Numbered from the stretch's first letter, positions 6,933 to 14,711 are shown. The stretch is 46,193 nt of DNA from Streptomyces inusitatus (GCF_014651115.1 NZ_BMWG01000026.1:1-46193), one strand, 5' to 3'. The notes: generated by a model not told the origin, from the sequence alone. A program made the numbers and translations.

Positions 6933-8696
6933 ATGACCGACCAGAACACACCGCTGTGGGAACAGCGCTTCCGCACCCCGCGCTACACGCTCCCGGCCTG
7001 GGCCAAAAGCTCCGCGGAGCGCTGCGTGTTCGTCAGCGACCGCTCCGGCAACGCACAGGTCTACTGCTGGGACCGCACGGCCGGCACACTGCGGCAGGTC
7101 ACCGATCGCCCCTCCGGCGCCCAGCACTGCGCCATCGAGGCGTCCGGCGAGGCCGTGTGGTGGTTCGCCGACACGGACGGCGACGAGCGCGGCCAGTGGA
7201 TGCGGCAGCCGTTCGGCGGAGGCCCCGACGAGCCGGCCGTACGCGACATGGATCCGTACTGGCCCGCGGGACTCGCCATCGGCCTGCGCGGACACGCCCT
7301 GCTCGGCCACACCACCGAGCAGGGCACCGACATCTCCCTCGTGCTGCCCGGCGGAGGGTCCCGCCGTCTCTACCGGCACGAGGAACCCGCGTACGCCGTC
7401 GATCTCTCCCGCGACCTCACCCTCGCCGTCATCGCGCACAGCGAGCGCGGCGACCTGTGGGAGCCGGGCGTACGCGTCCTGACCACGGACGGCGTCGCCG
7501 TCGCCGACCTCGACGGCGAGGCCGTCGGCTTCTCCCCGGTCCCCGGTGACAACCGGCTGCTCGTCCTGGAGCCGCGCGAGGACCGCTGGGAGCCCGTCAT
7601 CCACGAGCCGCTCACGGGCGAGCGCGTCAGCCTCGACCTCAAGCTGCCCGGCGAGACCTCCGTCGAATGGTCCCAGGACGCCGCCTCCCTGCTGGTCGTC
7701 CACGACCATCAGGCGCGCTCCGAGGCATTCGGCTATGACCTGGCCACCCGTGAGCTGACCCGGCTGGAGATCCCCGACGGCACCGTCGAGCACGCCCGTA
7801 CCCGGCCCGGCGGCGATGTGTGGTTCCAATGGTCCGACTCCGCGCACCCTCCCGTCTTCCGGGCCCTCAAGAGCGACCCGCGGTTCCCCGTCACCGGCGG
7901 CCCGCCGCAGACCGCGCTCGTCCGCGACGAGTGGGTCGACGGCCCCGGCGGCCGCGTCCACGCCCTGCTGAGCCTGCCCCGGACCGGTACCGGGCCGCAC
8001 CCCGCGGTGTTCCTGCTCCACGGCGGGCCCGACGAACACGACCGGGACGCCTTCGACCCCGAGGCCGCGGCCTGGACGGACGAGGGATTCGCCGTCGTAC
8101 GCGTCAACTACCGCGGCTCGACAGGCTATGGACGGGCCTGGACGGAAGCCCTGAGGCGCCGCGTCGGCCACACCGAGGTCGAGGACATCACCGCGGTACG
8201 CCAGTGGGCCGTCGACCACCGGATCGTCGACCCCGACCGCCTCGTCCTGGCCGGCTGGTCCTGGGGCGGCTATCTGACCCTGCTGGCCCTCGGCACCCGG
8301 CCGGACGACTGGACCGTCGGCCTGGCCGGTGCCCCGGTCGCCGACTGCGCCGCCGCCCACCGGCAGGCCATGGACGACATCAAGGCGCTCGACCGCAGTC
8401 TCTTCGGCGGCACACCCGAGGAAGTCCCCGAGGTCTACCGTGACGCCTCGCCCGCGACCTACGCCGACGCCGTCCGCGCACCGGTCTTCATCTGCGCAGG
8501 CGTCAACGACGCGCGCTGCCCCATCGACCAGGCCCGCACCTACGCCGACCATCTCGAAGCCCGCGGCCTGCCCGTCGAGTTCCACGCGGTGGACGCGGGC
8601 CACAGCCTGACGTCGGTGGAGGAACGCGTCACGGTCTTCCGCCGCCAGATCGAGTTCACCCGTACGCACATCCACGCCGCGAGGAGGCTCCCATGA
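6933..8696 (+). CDS. S9 family (prolyl oligopeptidase-like) serine peptidase
   Basis: 587 residues. An N-terminal seven-bladed propeller-like region (about 1-340) precedes an alpha/beta-hydrolase domain. The nucleophile is Ser443 in GWSWGGY, with Asp526 in 'CAGVNDARCP' and His557 in 'DAGHSLTS'. 'HGGPDEHDRD' supplies the oxyanion region. No signal peptide, so probably cytoplasmic. The ATG lies one base after the stop of the M29-like paralog, so the two are co-translated. S9 enzymes cut short peptides after Pro or Ala, or act as dipeptidyl/acylaminoacyl peptidases, and some release leaders or cyclise ribosomal peptides. The 19-mer has no Pro, so a strict prolyl activity would not cut it. Confidence 0.92.
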   Translation: MTDQNTPLWEQRFRTPRYTLPAWAKSSAERCVFVSDRSGNAQVYCWDRTAGTLRQVTDRPSGAQHCAIEASGEAVWWFADTDGDERGQWMRQPFGGGPDEPAVRDMDPYWPAGLAIGLRGHALLGHTTEQGTDISLVLPGGGSRRLYRHEEPAYAVDLSRDLTLAVIAHSERGDLWEPGVRVLTTDGVAVADLDGEAVGFSPVPGDNRLLVLEPREDRWEPVIHEPLTGERVSLDLKLPGETSVEWSQDAASLLVVHDHQARSEAFGYDLATRELTRLEIPDGTVEHARTRPGGDVWFQWSDSAHPPVFRALKSDPRFPVTGGPPQTALVRDEWVDGPGGRVHALLSLPRTGTGPHPAVFLLHGGPDEHDRDAFDPEAAAWTDEGFAVVRVNYRGSTGYGRAWTEALRRRVGHTEVEDITAVRQWAVDHRIVDPDRLVLAGWSWGGYLTLLALGTRPDDWTVGLAGAPVADCAAAHRQAMDDIKALDRSLFGGTPEEVPEVYRDASPATYADAVRAPVFICAGVNDARCPIDQARTYADHLEARGLPVEFHAVDAGHSLTSVEERVTVFRRQIEFTRTHIHAARRLP

Positions 8697-8800
8697 TCTG
8701 CCTGTGCGCCCCGGGGGACACACGCCGCCGACAGGAGATCGTCGTCCATCGCCCGCAGCGCCGCCGCGACCTCCTGCTGCGCTGGCACACTCCCGCCTGA
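8693..8800 (+). CDS. Small 35-residue ORF coupled to the S9 peptidase
   Basis: ATG overlaps the peptidase stop as ATGA and is preceded by a strong GAGGAGG six bases away. The product starts MICLCAPGD, then is Arg-rich ('TRRRQEIVVHRPQRRRDLLL'), with two Cys at residues 3 and 5. Codon third positions are mostly G/C, as in the neighbouring genes. It could be a second peptide substrate, a small partner protein or a chance ORF. The coupling and ribosome site argue for translation. Function unknown. Confidence 0.5.
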   Translation: MICLCAPGDTRRRQEIVVHRPQRRRDLLLRWHTPA

Positions 8801-8814
8801 AACGGGCCCGGTTC

Positions 8815-9498
8815 CTACTCCAGCGCCCCGCCCACCCGGGACAGATGCGCACGGAAGGTGTACGACGGGTCTTCCCGCCGGTGCTTCTTGAACTCCGCCC
8901 AGCGCAGCTGCTCGCGCAGGCTCACTCCGCCAAGCGCCTTCTCGGCCTGGAGCTGCTCGGCCTTCACGATGGCCCGGGCGACATCCACCACCTCCGAGTG
9001 CATCCCGGCGGGGACGACGACCAGGCCGTCGGAGTCGCCCACCGCGACATCGCCCGACTCGAACGGGAAGGGCCGCCCCGCGTCGACGCCGCCGACCGGG
9101 CGCGGCGTGGGCGACGACGGGCACGGCCCCAGGCTGAACACCGGCAGTCCGATGACGGCCAGCTCGTCGGTGTCCCGGTGACACCCCCACACCACCAGGC
9201 CCGCCATTCCCGCCAGCCGCGCCTCGATCGCGACCAGGTCGCCCACGCACGCCTCGTCCGTGCGCCCCTCGTTGTCGATGAACAGCACATCCCCCTCGCG
9301 CGCCTCGTCCAGGCCCTCCAGGATCGAGGCGACGCCCTCGGTGTGCCGGATCCGGAGCAGCGGGCCGGTGAGCCTCATCCCCGACGCCGCCGGTCGCAGG
9401 GGCAGTGGCGGCAGTACGAGCCGGTGGCCCAGCCGGATGCCCGCGTCCCACAATGCCGCCGTCGGCCAGATCTGCCCGCCGGCCGGATCCGCGCTCAT
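8815..9498 (-). CDS. RraA family protein (HMG/CHA aldolase-like)
   Basis: 227 residues from the ATG at 9498, preceded by GAGAGGAACGGAAC. An ATG at 9516 overlaps the azlD stop and is an alternative giving six more residues. The active-site pattern of RraA-like aldolases is intact: 'GLVVWGCHRDTDELAVIGLPVFSLG' contains the R-D-x-D-E motif, and 'SGDVAVGDSDGLVVVP' follows. These proteins are metal-dependent retro-aldolases or oxaloacetate decarboxylases; a minority regulate RNase E. Last gene of azlC-azlD-rraA-like. It ends 15 bases from the end of the peptide locus on the other strand. Confidence 0.85.
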   Translation of the reverse strand: MSADPAGGQIWPTAALWDAGIRLGHRLVLPPLPLRPAASGMRLTGPLLRIRHTEGVASILEGLDEAREGDVLFIDNEGRTDEACVGDLVAIEARLAGMAGLVVWGCHRDTDELAVIGLPVFSLGPCPSSPTPRPVGGVDAGRPFPFESGDVAVGDSDGLVVVPAGMHSEVVDVARAIVKAEQLQAEKALGGVSLREQLRWAEFKKHRREDPSYTFRAHLSRVGGALE

Positions 9499-9512
9499 AT
9501 GTTCCGTTCCTC

Positions 9513-9827
9513 TCATCCCGTGATCAGCCGGGTGATCGCCGCCGCCGCGGTGCCCAGGACCACCACGAGCAAGGTGGGCCAGTTCCGCCAGACTCCGAAC
9601 GCGCCCACGACCAGACCCACCACGCGGGCGTCCACCGTCAGCGACTGGCCGCTGGCGAATATCTGAGTCGAGATCAGCGCCGCCAGCAGCGTCGGCGCCA
9701 TCAGGGCCACCACCCGCTGCATGCGGTCCGGCAGCTCCTGCCCGCCCAGCAGCACCGGTCCGGCGGCCTTCAGCGCCATCGACACGGCGCCCACGAGGAG
9801 CACCGCCAGCCATACTCCGCTCATCAT
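9513..9827 (-). CDS. azlD: AzlD family membrane protein
   Basis: 104 residues beginning ATGATG; the first ATG overlaps the azlC stop (ATGA), and GAGG lies within azlC. Four hydrophobic segments are visible, with the family motif 'ALKAAGPVLLGG' near the N-terminus. AzlD is the small obligate partner of AzlC in export of branched-chain amino acids and analogues. Which of the two adjacent ATGs is used is uncertain. Confidence 0.88.
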   Translation of the reverse strand: MMSGVWLAVLLVGAVSMALKAAGPVLLGGQELPDRMQRVVALMAPTLLAALISTQIFASGQSLTVDARVVGLVVGAFGVWRNWPTLLVVVLGTAAAAITRLITG

Positions 9828-10540
9828 TTCCTCAATCCCAGAAGGCAGACGACGGTGGACGCGATCAACGGGACGCCCGGTGAGGCGAACGGTGTCAGCG
9901 ACAGCGCGACGGCGACGCCGAGGAGCGCGCACACGAGGGCGCGCCGATCGCTGATCTGCCCCTTGAGCAGGGCGAGGAAGAGGACGGGCGAGACCACGTC
10001 CAGCCCGAAGCGCAGCGGGTCGCCGACATACTGCGCCCCCAGCACGCCGACGGCCGTGCCGCCCACCCAGGCGCAGTAGACCACGACACCCGCGCCCAGC
10101 AGCCGCCCGCGCGAATAGCGGCCCCCGCCCAGATGCCCCACGGCCCAGGACTCGTCCACCACCAGCTGTGCGGAGAGGAAACGCTTGACGGCGTTGCCCG
10201 TCATGGCCGGAGCGACGCTGATCCCGATCGGCAGATAACGGGAGTTGAGCAGAACGGCGGCCACGATGGCCGCGGCGATGCCCCCGCCCGTGCCGACCAC
10301 CGAAGCGGCCGCGAACTGGGCCGATCCGGCGAAGGTCGTCAAGGACATGGCTATGGGCGCGACGATTCCCATGTCGGCGGCCCTGGCCACCACGCCGAAG
10401 GAAACGGCGAACCCGAACACGGCGATCGCCAGCGGGATCGCCATGCGCATTCCGCGCAGCAGCTCTTCCCTGAAACCGACCGGGGGAGAATACCCTTCAG
10501 GCGTGGTGGCGGGAGGGGGTAAAGCCTCTTGGGAGTCCAT
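9824..10540 (-). CDS. azlC: AzlC family branched-chain amino acid exporter subunit
   Basis: 238 residues, multi-spanning membrane protein with the AzlC motifs 'SFGVVARAADMGIVAPIAMSLTTFAGSAQFAAAS' and 'LLNSRYLPIGISVAP'. Together with AzlD it would export branched-chain amino acids or small related compounds. GGAG lies seven bases before the ATG. First gene of azlC-azlD-rraA-like, sharing a 47-base divergent promoter gap with the CGNR gene. The link to the RraA-like enzyme suggests a metabolite-efflux role rather than plain leucine export, but that is inference. Confidence 0.9.
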   Translation of the reverse strand: MDSQEALPPPATTPEGYSPPVGFREELLRGMRMAIPLAIAVFGFAVSFGVVARAADMGIVAPIAMSLTTFAGSAQFAAASVVGTGGGIAAAIVAAVLLNSRYLPIGISVAPAMTGNAVKRFLSAQLVVDESWAVGHLGGGRYSRGRLLGAGVVVYCAWVGGTAVGVLGAQYVGDPLRFGLDVVSPVLFLALLKGQISDRRALVCALLGVAVALSLTPFASPGVPLIASTVVCLLGLRK

Positions 10541-10587
10541 CGACGCTCCATTTCGAGACGAACCATTGCGGCAGATGATACGGAGCC

Positions 10588-11169
10588 ATGGTGAGATTTA
10601 CTAGTTACTCCGAGGGTCCGGCGACATGGGCCGAGGACCTGGTCAACACCTACAACGTGGTCCGTGAGACGGAGAAGATGCCCGATCCGGCGGCGCTGGC
10701 GGAGCTGCTCGTCGCCCACGGGGTCCGGATCAGGGGCGTGCCCACCCGCAAGGACCTCGACCGGGCCCGCGCCCTGAGGACGGCCCTGCGCGAAGTCTTC
10801 GGCGCTCCCGACGAGGAGACCGCCATCGCGCTCCTCAACCGCATCCTCGCCGACCACCGCGCACTGCCGCATTACACCAACCACGACGGTGAACCCTGGC
10901 ACCTCCATGTCGCCGACCCGCAGGCCCCACCCGTCGACCAGTACGCCGTGAACGCCGCCATGGGCCTCCTCGGAGTCATCACCACCACCGGAATGAGCCG
11001 CCTGCACATCTGTGACGGCAACCGCTGCGAAGAGGCGTTCGTCGACATCTCCCGCAACCAGTCACGCCGTTACTGCAGTCCGCAGATCTGCGGCAACCGG
11101 GCGAGCGCCGCGGCCCACCGCGCCCGGCGGAGAGGCGCCGCCGCCGACCGCCGCGGCTCGCCCCCGTGA
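10588..11169 (+). CDS. ABATE/CGNR zinc-finger protein, probable transcriptional regulator
   Basis: 193 residues. The N-terminal about 130 residues match the ABATE (putative stress-induced regulator) domain layout. The C-terminus is a zinc finger with CxxxxC in 'ICDGNRCEEAFVD' and the signature 'YCSPQICGNRASAAAHRARRR'. The ATG start opens with 'MVRFTSYSEGPATWAEDLVNT', typical of the family. Divergent from azlC across 47 bases, so it may control the azlCD operon. The last about 15 residues are a low-complexity Arg/Ala tail. Confidence 0.85.
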   Translation: MVRFTSYSEGPATWAEDLVNTYNVVRETEKMPDPAALAELLVAHGVRIRGVPTRKDLDRARALRTALREVFGAPDEETAIALLNRILADHRALPHYTNHDGEPWHLHVADPQAPPVDQYAVNAAMGLLGVITTTGMSRLHICDGNRCEEAFVDISRNQSRRYCSPQICGNRASAAAHRARRRGAAADRRGSPP

Positions 11170-11192
11170 ACACCGCGCGACCCCGCCCCGTC

Positions 11193-12449
11193 TCAGCTCC
11201 GGGCCGGGGCCGCCGTCGCCCCCGCCTCGTACAGCGCGTGCGCCGCCCTCAGCACCAGCGCGTCCGCGTGCCGCGCGGCGATCAGCTGCACCCCGATCGG
11301 CAGCCCGTCCGCGTCCACCCCGCACGGCACGCTCGCGGCGGGCTGCCGGGTCATGTTGAAGGGGTACGCGAACGGCGGCCACCCGGCACGGCCGCGCGGG
11401 CCCGGGGCCGCCCCGGCGGCGGTGACCGGCACGGTGGGGGTGATCAGCAGGTCGTACGAGGTGTGGAAGAGGTCCATTCGCCGCTCCAGCCCGGCCCGCG
11501 CCTCCTCGGCGGCCAGATACTCCACCGCGCTGATCCGCGCCCCCGCCGCCGCGGTCTCCAGCAGCGCCGGGTCCAGCGAGCGCCGCCGCCCGGGGCCGAG
11601 CCGGTGCGCCAGCCGGGCCGCCGAGGCCGACCACAGTGTCCGGAACGCGTCCACCGGGTCGGCCATGTCCGGGTCCGCCTCCGTTATGTACGCGCCGAGG
11701 CCCGCGAGCGCGGTCACCGCCCCCCGTACCGCCGAGGCCACCGAGGGGTCCACCGCGACCTGGCCGCCGAAAGAGGGCGAGTAGGCGATCCGCAGCCCCT
11801 TGACGCCGTCCTCGACGCCGCCCTCCGCCTCTTGCCGTATCCGGTCCGGCCCGCTGATCACATCGAGCATCAGCGCCGCGTCGGCGGCGTCCCGCGCCGT
11901 CGGTCCGACATGCGCGAGCACCCCGAACGGGCCCGCGGGGAAGTGCGGCACCCGCCCGTAGGTGGGTTTGAGCCCGAAGACGCCGCTGAAGGAGGCCGCG
12001 ACGCGGATCGCGCCGCCGCCGTCGGTCCCCAGCGAGAGCGGGCCCGCGCCCAGGGCCACGGCCGAGGTGCGGGCGGAGCCGGGCGGGCCGGGCTCCCGGG
12101 CCGGGGTCCGGCCCACGAGGACCGCGCCGTGCTCCCGCAGCAGCGCCGCCGAGGGGGCCTCCGTCCCGCCGGTCCCCTCGTACGGCGACAGCGACTCCTC
12201 CACGGTCACCGGGACCCCGTCGAGCAGTCCCCGGGGCTCGCCGCGCTCCCAGCGCGCCGCCGATGCCTCGGCCCGGGCGAGCGCGGCCGACGCGTCCGGC
12301 CGGGGTGACGCGCCGGGCTCCGGCCGCACGCTCCCGATCCGGTCCAGTCGGTCCAGTGCGGCGCGGACCGCGTCCACGGGGGTGAAGTCCCCGGCGGCGA
12401 AGCCGGAGAGGAGTCGGCGGGCGGTCAGCTCGGTCAGCGGGGCAGTCAT
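11193..12449 (-). CDS. Amidase-signature family protein lacking the catalytic triad
   Basis: 418 residues from the ATG at 12449. The fold signature is clear ('LLDGVPVTVEESL', 'GTDGGGAIRVAASFSGVFGLKPTYGRVP', 'VGPTARDAADAALMLDVISGPD'), but all three catalytic residues are gone. The Lys of 'GVPVxxKD' is Glu84, the cis-Ser of the GSSGG loop is replaced around Pro123 ('GPPGSARTS'), and the nucleophile Ser of GGSIR is Ala147. The rest of the protein is intact and the frame is unbroken, so it looks like a retained pseudoenzyme rather than a decaying gene. Divergent from the EutA-like gene at 12551. A binding or structural role is likely; hydrolysis by the usual mechanism is not. Confidence 0.85.
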   Translation of the reverse strand: MTAPLTELTARRLLSGFAAGDFTPVDAVRAALDRLDRIGSVRPEPGASPRPDASAALARAEASAARWERGEPRGLLDGVPVTVEESLSPYEGTGGTEAPSAALLREHGAVLVGRTPAREPGPPGSARTSAVALGAGPLSLGTDGGGAIRVAASFSGVFGLKPTYGRVPHFPAGPFGVLAHVGPTARDAADAALMLDVISGPDRIRQEAEGGVEDGVKGLRIAYSPSFGGQVAVDPSVASAVRGAVTALAGLGAYITEADPDMADPVDAFRTLWSASAARLAHRLGPGRRRSLDPALLETAAAGARISAVEYLAAEEARAGLERRMDLFHTSYDLLITPTVPVTAAGAAPGPRGRAGWPPFAYPFNMTRQPAASVPCGVDADGLPIGVQLIAARHADALVLRAAHALYEAGATAAPARS

Positions 12450-12550
12450 GCCGGGGACGTACCCACGTTTCCCGCCGACCACGTTCGGGAACGGCTTTTC
12501 CGGCCACCCCGGGGACGCTCGGGACACCCCGACGAACAGGAAGGCTGGAC

Positions 12551-13264
12551 ATGACCACGGTCGGACTTCTCCACCCCGGGCACTGGGCCGAGGACGACTA
12601 TCCGAGGCTGGAGGTGCTGCTGGACAGCGACATCAGGCTCGTCGTCGTCGACGCGGAGCCCCCCGACGGCTCCGAGGCCTCCGGGGCGGCCGGGGGCGAC
12701 GGCCGGCTCGCGGCAGGCGTCGAGGAGCTGCGGCTCGCGGGGGCCGAGTCAGTGGTGTGGACCGGTGTCGGCGGCAGCCCGCTCCAGAGCCCGGAGGAGG
12801 CGCACCGGCAGATCAGAGGCCTGGCCCGGGCGGCCGGGCTGCCCGCTTCGAGCACCTCGTTCGGCTTCGTCCACGCGGTACGGAGGCTGGGCGCGGCCAG
12901 AGTCGCGGTGGCCGCCGCGCACTCGGGGGAGGCCACCGCCCACTTCACCGAGTTCCTCAGGGCCTCGGGCGTCGAGGTGGCCACCCCGCCCCCGAGCGGC
13001 GGCCCCCGGGCGGACGAGTACAGCTCCTGGGGCCGCGCGGAGCTCCTGGAGCTGGCGAGGGCGGCGGACCGCCCCGGCGCGGACGTCCTGCTGATCCCGG
13101 ACCCGGCGCTGCACACGGTGGCCCATCTGCCGGAGCTGGAGGAAGCCGTCGGCAAACCGGTCCTCACCGCCCACCAGGTCACCGTCTGGGAGGGGCTCCG
13201 CCTCGCCGACCACCGCGCCTGGGCCCTGCGCCTCGGCGCGCTCTTCGCCAAACCGGAATCCTGA
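12551..13264 (+). CDS. EutA/maleate isomerase-like protein (Asp/Glu racemase fold) without catalytic cysteines
   Basis: 237 residues after an AGGAAGG ribosome site. The order of secondary-structure motifs follows maleate cis-trans isomerase, arylmalonate decarboxylase and ectoine-utilisation EutA: 'TTVGLLHPG', 'STSFGFVHAVRRLGAARVAVAAAHS', 'GKPVLTAHQVTVWEGLRLA'. Active members use two Cys. Here the first is replaced in 'VVWTGVGGS', the second ('SCTxLRT') reads 'IPDPALHT', and the protein has no Cys at all. It starts 101 bases from the divergent amidase-like gene, which has also lost its catalytic residues. Function unknown; proximity to ehuBCDA makes a distant link to ectoine use possible. Confidence 0.75.
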   Translation: MTTVGLLHPGHWAEDDYPRLEVLLDSDIRLVVVDAEPPDGSEASGAAGGDGRLAAGVEELRLAGAESVVWTGVGGSPLQSPEEAHRQIRGLARAAGLPASSTSFGFVHAVRRLGAARVAVAAAHSGEATAHFTEFLRASGVEVATPPPSGGPRADEYSSWGRAELLELARAADRPGADVLLIPDPALHTVAHLPELEEAVGKPVLTAHQVTVWEGLRLADHRAWALRLGALFAKPES

Positions 13265-13329
13265 CCCGCCGTGCAGCCGGAATCCCCATCCGGGGCCTGC
13301 CGCAAGGCCGTTCGCCGCGACGGCCCTTC

Positions 13330-13377
13330 CCGCCGGAACATCCGCCGGAACATCCGCCGGAACATCCGCCGGAATAC
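13330..13377 (+). repeat. Four tandem copies of a 12-bp repeat
   Basis: CCGCCGGAACAT is repeated three times exactly (13330-13365) and once with a changed end (13366-13377). It lies in the 186-base gap between the EutA-like gene and the monooxygenase gene, about 75-120 bases before the GTG of the latter. Possible cooperative operator or simple slippage repeat. Confidence 0.85.
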
Positions 13378-13450
13378 CGGCCGGGAATAAACGGAGACTC
13401 CCTCCTGTCACTCCTGCTATACGTTGCCCATTCGCAGGAGGACAGAGCCC

Positions 13451-14563
13451 GTGCACCCGACAGCCCCCGGCGACACCCCCGACACCGTCGGCGGAGCGGC
13501 CCTCGGCACCGCCCCCACCCCCCTCTCCGTGCTCGACCTGGTCACCGTGGGCGCGGGCACCACCTCCACCGAGGCGCTGCGCACCAGCGTCCGCATCGCC
13601 CGCCTCGCCGAGTCGCGCGGCTTCCACCGCCACTGGGTGGCCGAGCACCACTCCATGCCGGGTGTCGCCTCCTCCTCGCCGGCCGTGATCCTGGCCCATC
13701 TCGCCGCCCACACCCGGCGCATCCGGCTGGGCTCCGGCGGGGTGATGCTCCCCAACCACGCGCCGCTGGCGATCGCCGAGCAGTTCGGCACCCTTCAGGC
13801 GCTGGCCCCGGGCCGGATCGACCTCGGGCTCGGCCGCGCCCCCGGCACCGACGGCGGGACCGCCGCCGCGCTGCGCCGGGGCGGCCAGGCGGACCCGGGC
13901 GCGGACGACTTCCCGCAGCAGCTCGCCGAGCTGACCCGCTTCCTGGACGACGACTTCCCCGACGGCCATCCGTACGCCCGTATCCACGCCGTCCCCGGGC
14001 CGGTGCAGGGCCCGGCCGCCCGGCCGCCGCTGTGGCTGCTCGGCTCCTCCGGCTACAGCGCCCGCCTCGCCGGGGTGCTGGGGCTGCCCTTCGCCTTCGC
14101 CCACCACTTCTCGGCGCGCAACACCGTGCCCGCGCTGGATCTGTACCGGCAGTCCTTCCGGCCCTCGGCCGCGCTCTCGGCCCCGTACGCCCTGATCGGC
14201 GTCTCCGCGCTGGCGGCCGAGGACGAGCGGTCGGCCCGGCGGCAGGTGCTCGCGTCCTCGCTGTCGATGCTGCGGCTGCGGTCCGGCAGGCCCAGTCTGA
14301 TCCCCTCCCCGGAAGAGGCCGAGGCGTATCCCTTCACGGCGGCGGAGCGCGAGTTCTCCCAGAGCTGGATGGCCGATGTCGTCCACGGCACGCCGGACGC
14401 CGTGCGCGACGGGCTCGACCGTCTCCGGAAGCGCACGGGCGCGGACGAGCTGATGCTGACCGCCCCGGCGCACGGCGGGGAGGAGCGGCTGCGTTCCTAC
14501 GAACTGATCGCCGATGCCTACGAGTTGCCCCGAGAGGCGGCTTCCGAGGTGATTCATTCCTGA
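13451..14563 (+). CDS. LLM class flavin-dependent monooxygenase
   Basis: 370 residues from the GTG at 13451, which has an ideal AGGAGG nine bases upstream; the in-frame ATG at 13424 lies before that site and is rejected. Bacterial-luciferase-like TIM barrel: 'SRGFHRHWVAEHHSMPGVASSSP', 'RIRLGSGGVMLPNHAPLAIAEQFGTL', and 'GRIDLGLGRAPGTD' are hallmark segments of the MsnO8-type group. Oxidises a small organic substrate using reduced FMN or F420; the substrate cannot be read from sequence. Ends just before a strong terminator. Confidence 0.92.
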   Translation: MHPTAPGDTPDTVGGAALGTAPTPLSVLDLVTVGAGTTSTEALRTSVRIARLAESRGFHRHWVAEHHSMPGVASSSPAVILAHLAAHTRRIRLGSGGVMLPNHAPLAIAEQFGTLQALAPGRIDLGLGRAPGTDGGTAAALRRGGQADPGADDFPQQLAELTRFLDDDFPDGHPYARIHAVPGPVQGPAARPPLWLLGSSGYSARLAGVLGLPFAFAHHFSARNTVPALDLYRQSFRPSAALSAPYALIGVSALAAEDERSARRQVLASSLSMLRLRSGRPSLIPSPEEAEAYPFTAAEREFSQSWMADVVHGTPDAVRDGLDRLRKRTGADELMLTAPAHGGEERLRSYELIADAYELPREAASEVIHS

Positions 14564-14605
14564 ACGGTTCCTATGGCTTGTTCAACACACCCTTAACCGG
14601 TCCTT

Positions 14606-14640
14606 AAGCCGCTTGTCATGGAGATGGCAAGCGGCTTTTC
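14606..14640 (+). terminator. Rho-independent terminator after the monooxygenase gene
   Basis: AAGCCGCTTG (14606-14615) pairs with CAAGCGGCTT (14628-14637), loop of 12 bases, followed by TTC. It isolates the chitinase gene from upstream transcription. Confidence 0.85.
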
Positions 14641-14680
14641 TTATGCCTGAACGGCGTTGACGAGCGATTTCTCGCCGAGA

Positions 14681-14711
14681 TTGGTCTAGTCCTTCATTGG
14701 TCGAGACCAAT
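14681..14711 (+). promoter_or_regulatory. DasR-type operator (dre) pair upstream of the chitinase
   Basis: Two phased copies: TTGGTCTAGTCC at 14681-14692 and ATTGGTCGAGACCAAT at 14696-14711. The second is a palindrome with arms ATTGGTC/GACCAAT and matches the known DasR-responsive consensus ACTGGTCTAGACCACT at most core positions. Direct repeats of this type are a known feature of streptomycete chitinase promoters. The site ends 80 bases before the chitinase GTG. DasR would repress and be released by glucosamine-6-phosphate. Confidence 0.8.

Noticed and set aside
6903..8852. Minus-strand 649-codon open frame over the S9 peptidase
   Set aside because: It is a shadow of the peptidase gene: Gly/Arg/Val-rich translation without domains, caused by high-GC third positions.
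12598..13365. Minus-strand frame starting with repeated MFRR units
   Set aside because: The repeat is simply the 12-bp tandem repeat read antisense; the rest shadows the EutA-like gene.
13330..13377. CRISPR-like array
   Set aside because: The 12-bp units are directly adjacent with no spacers, and no cas genes are present.
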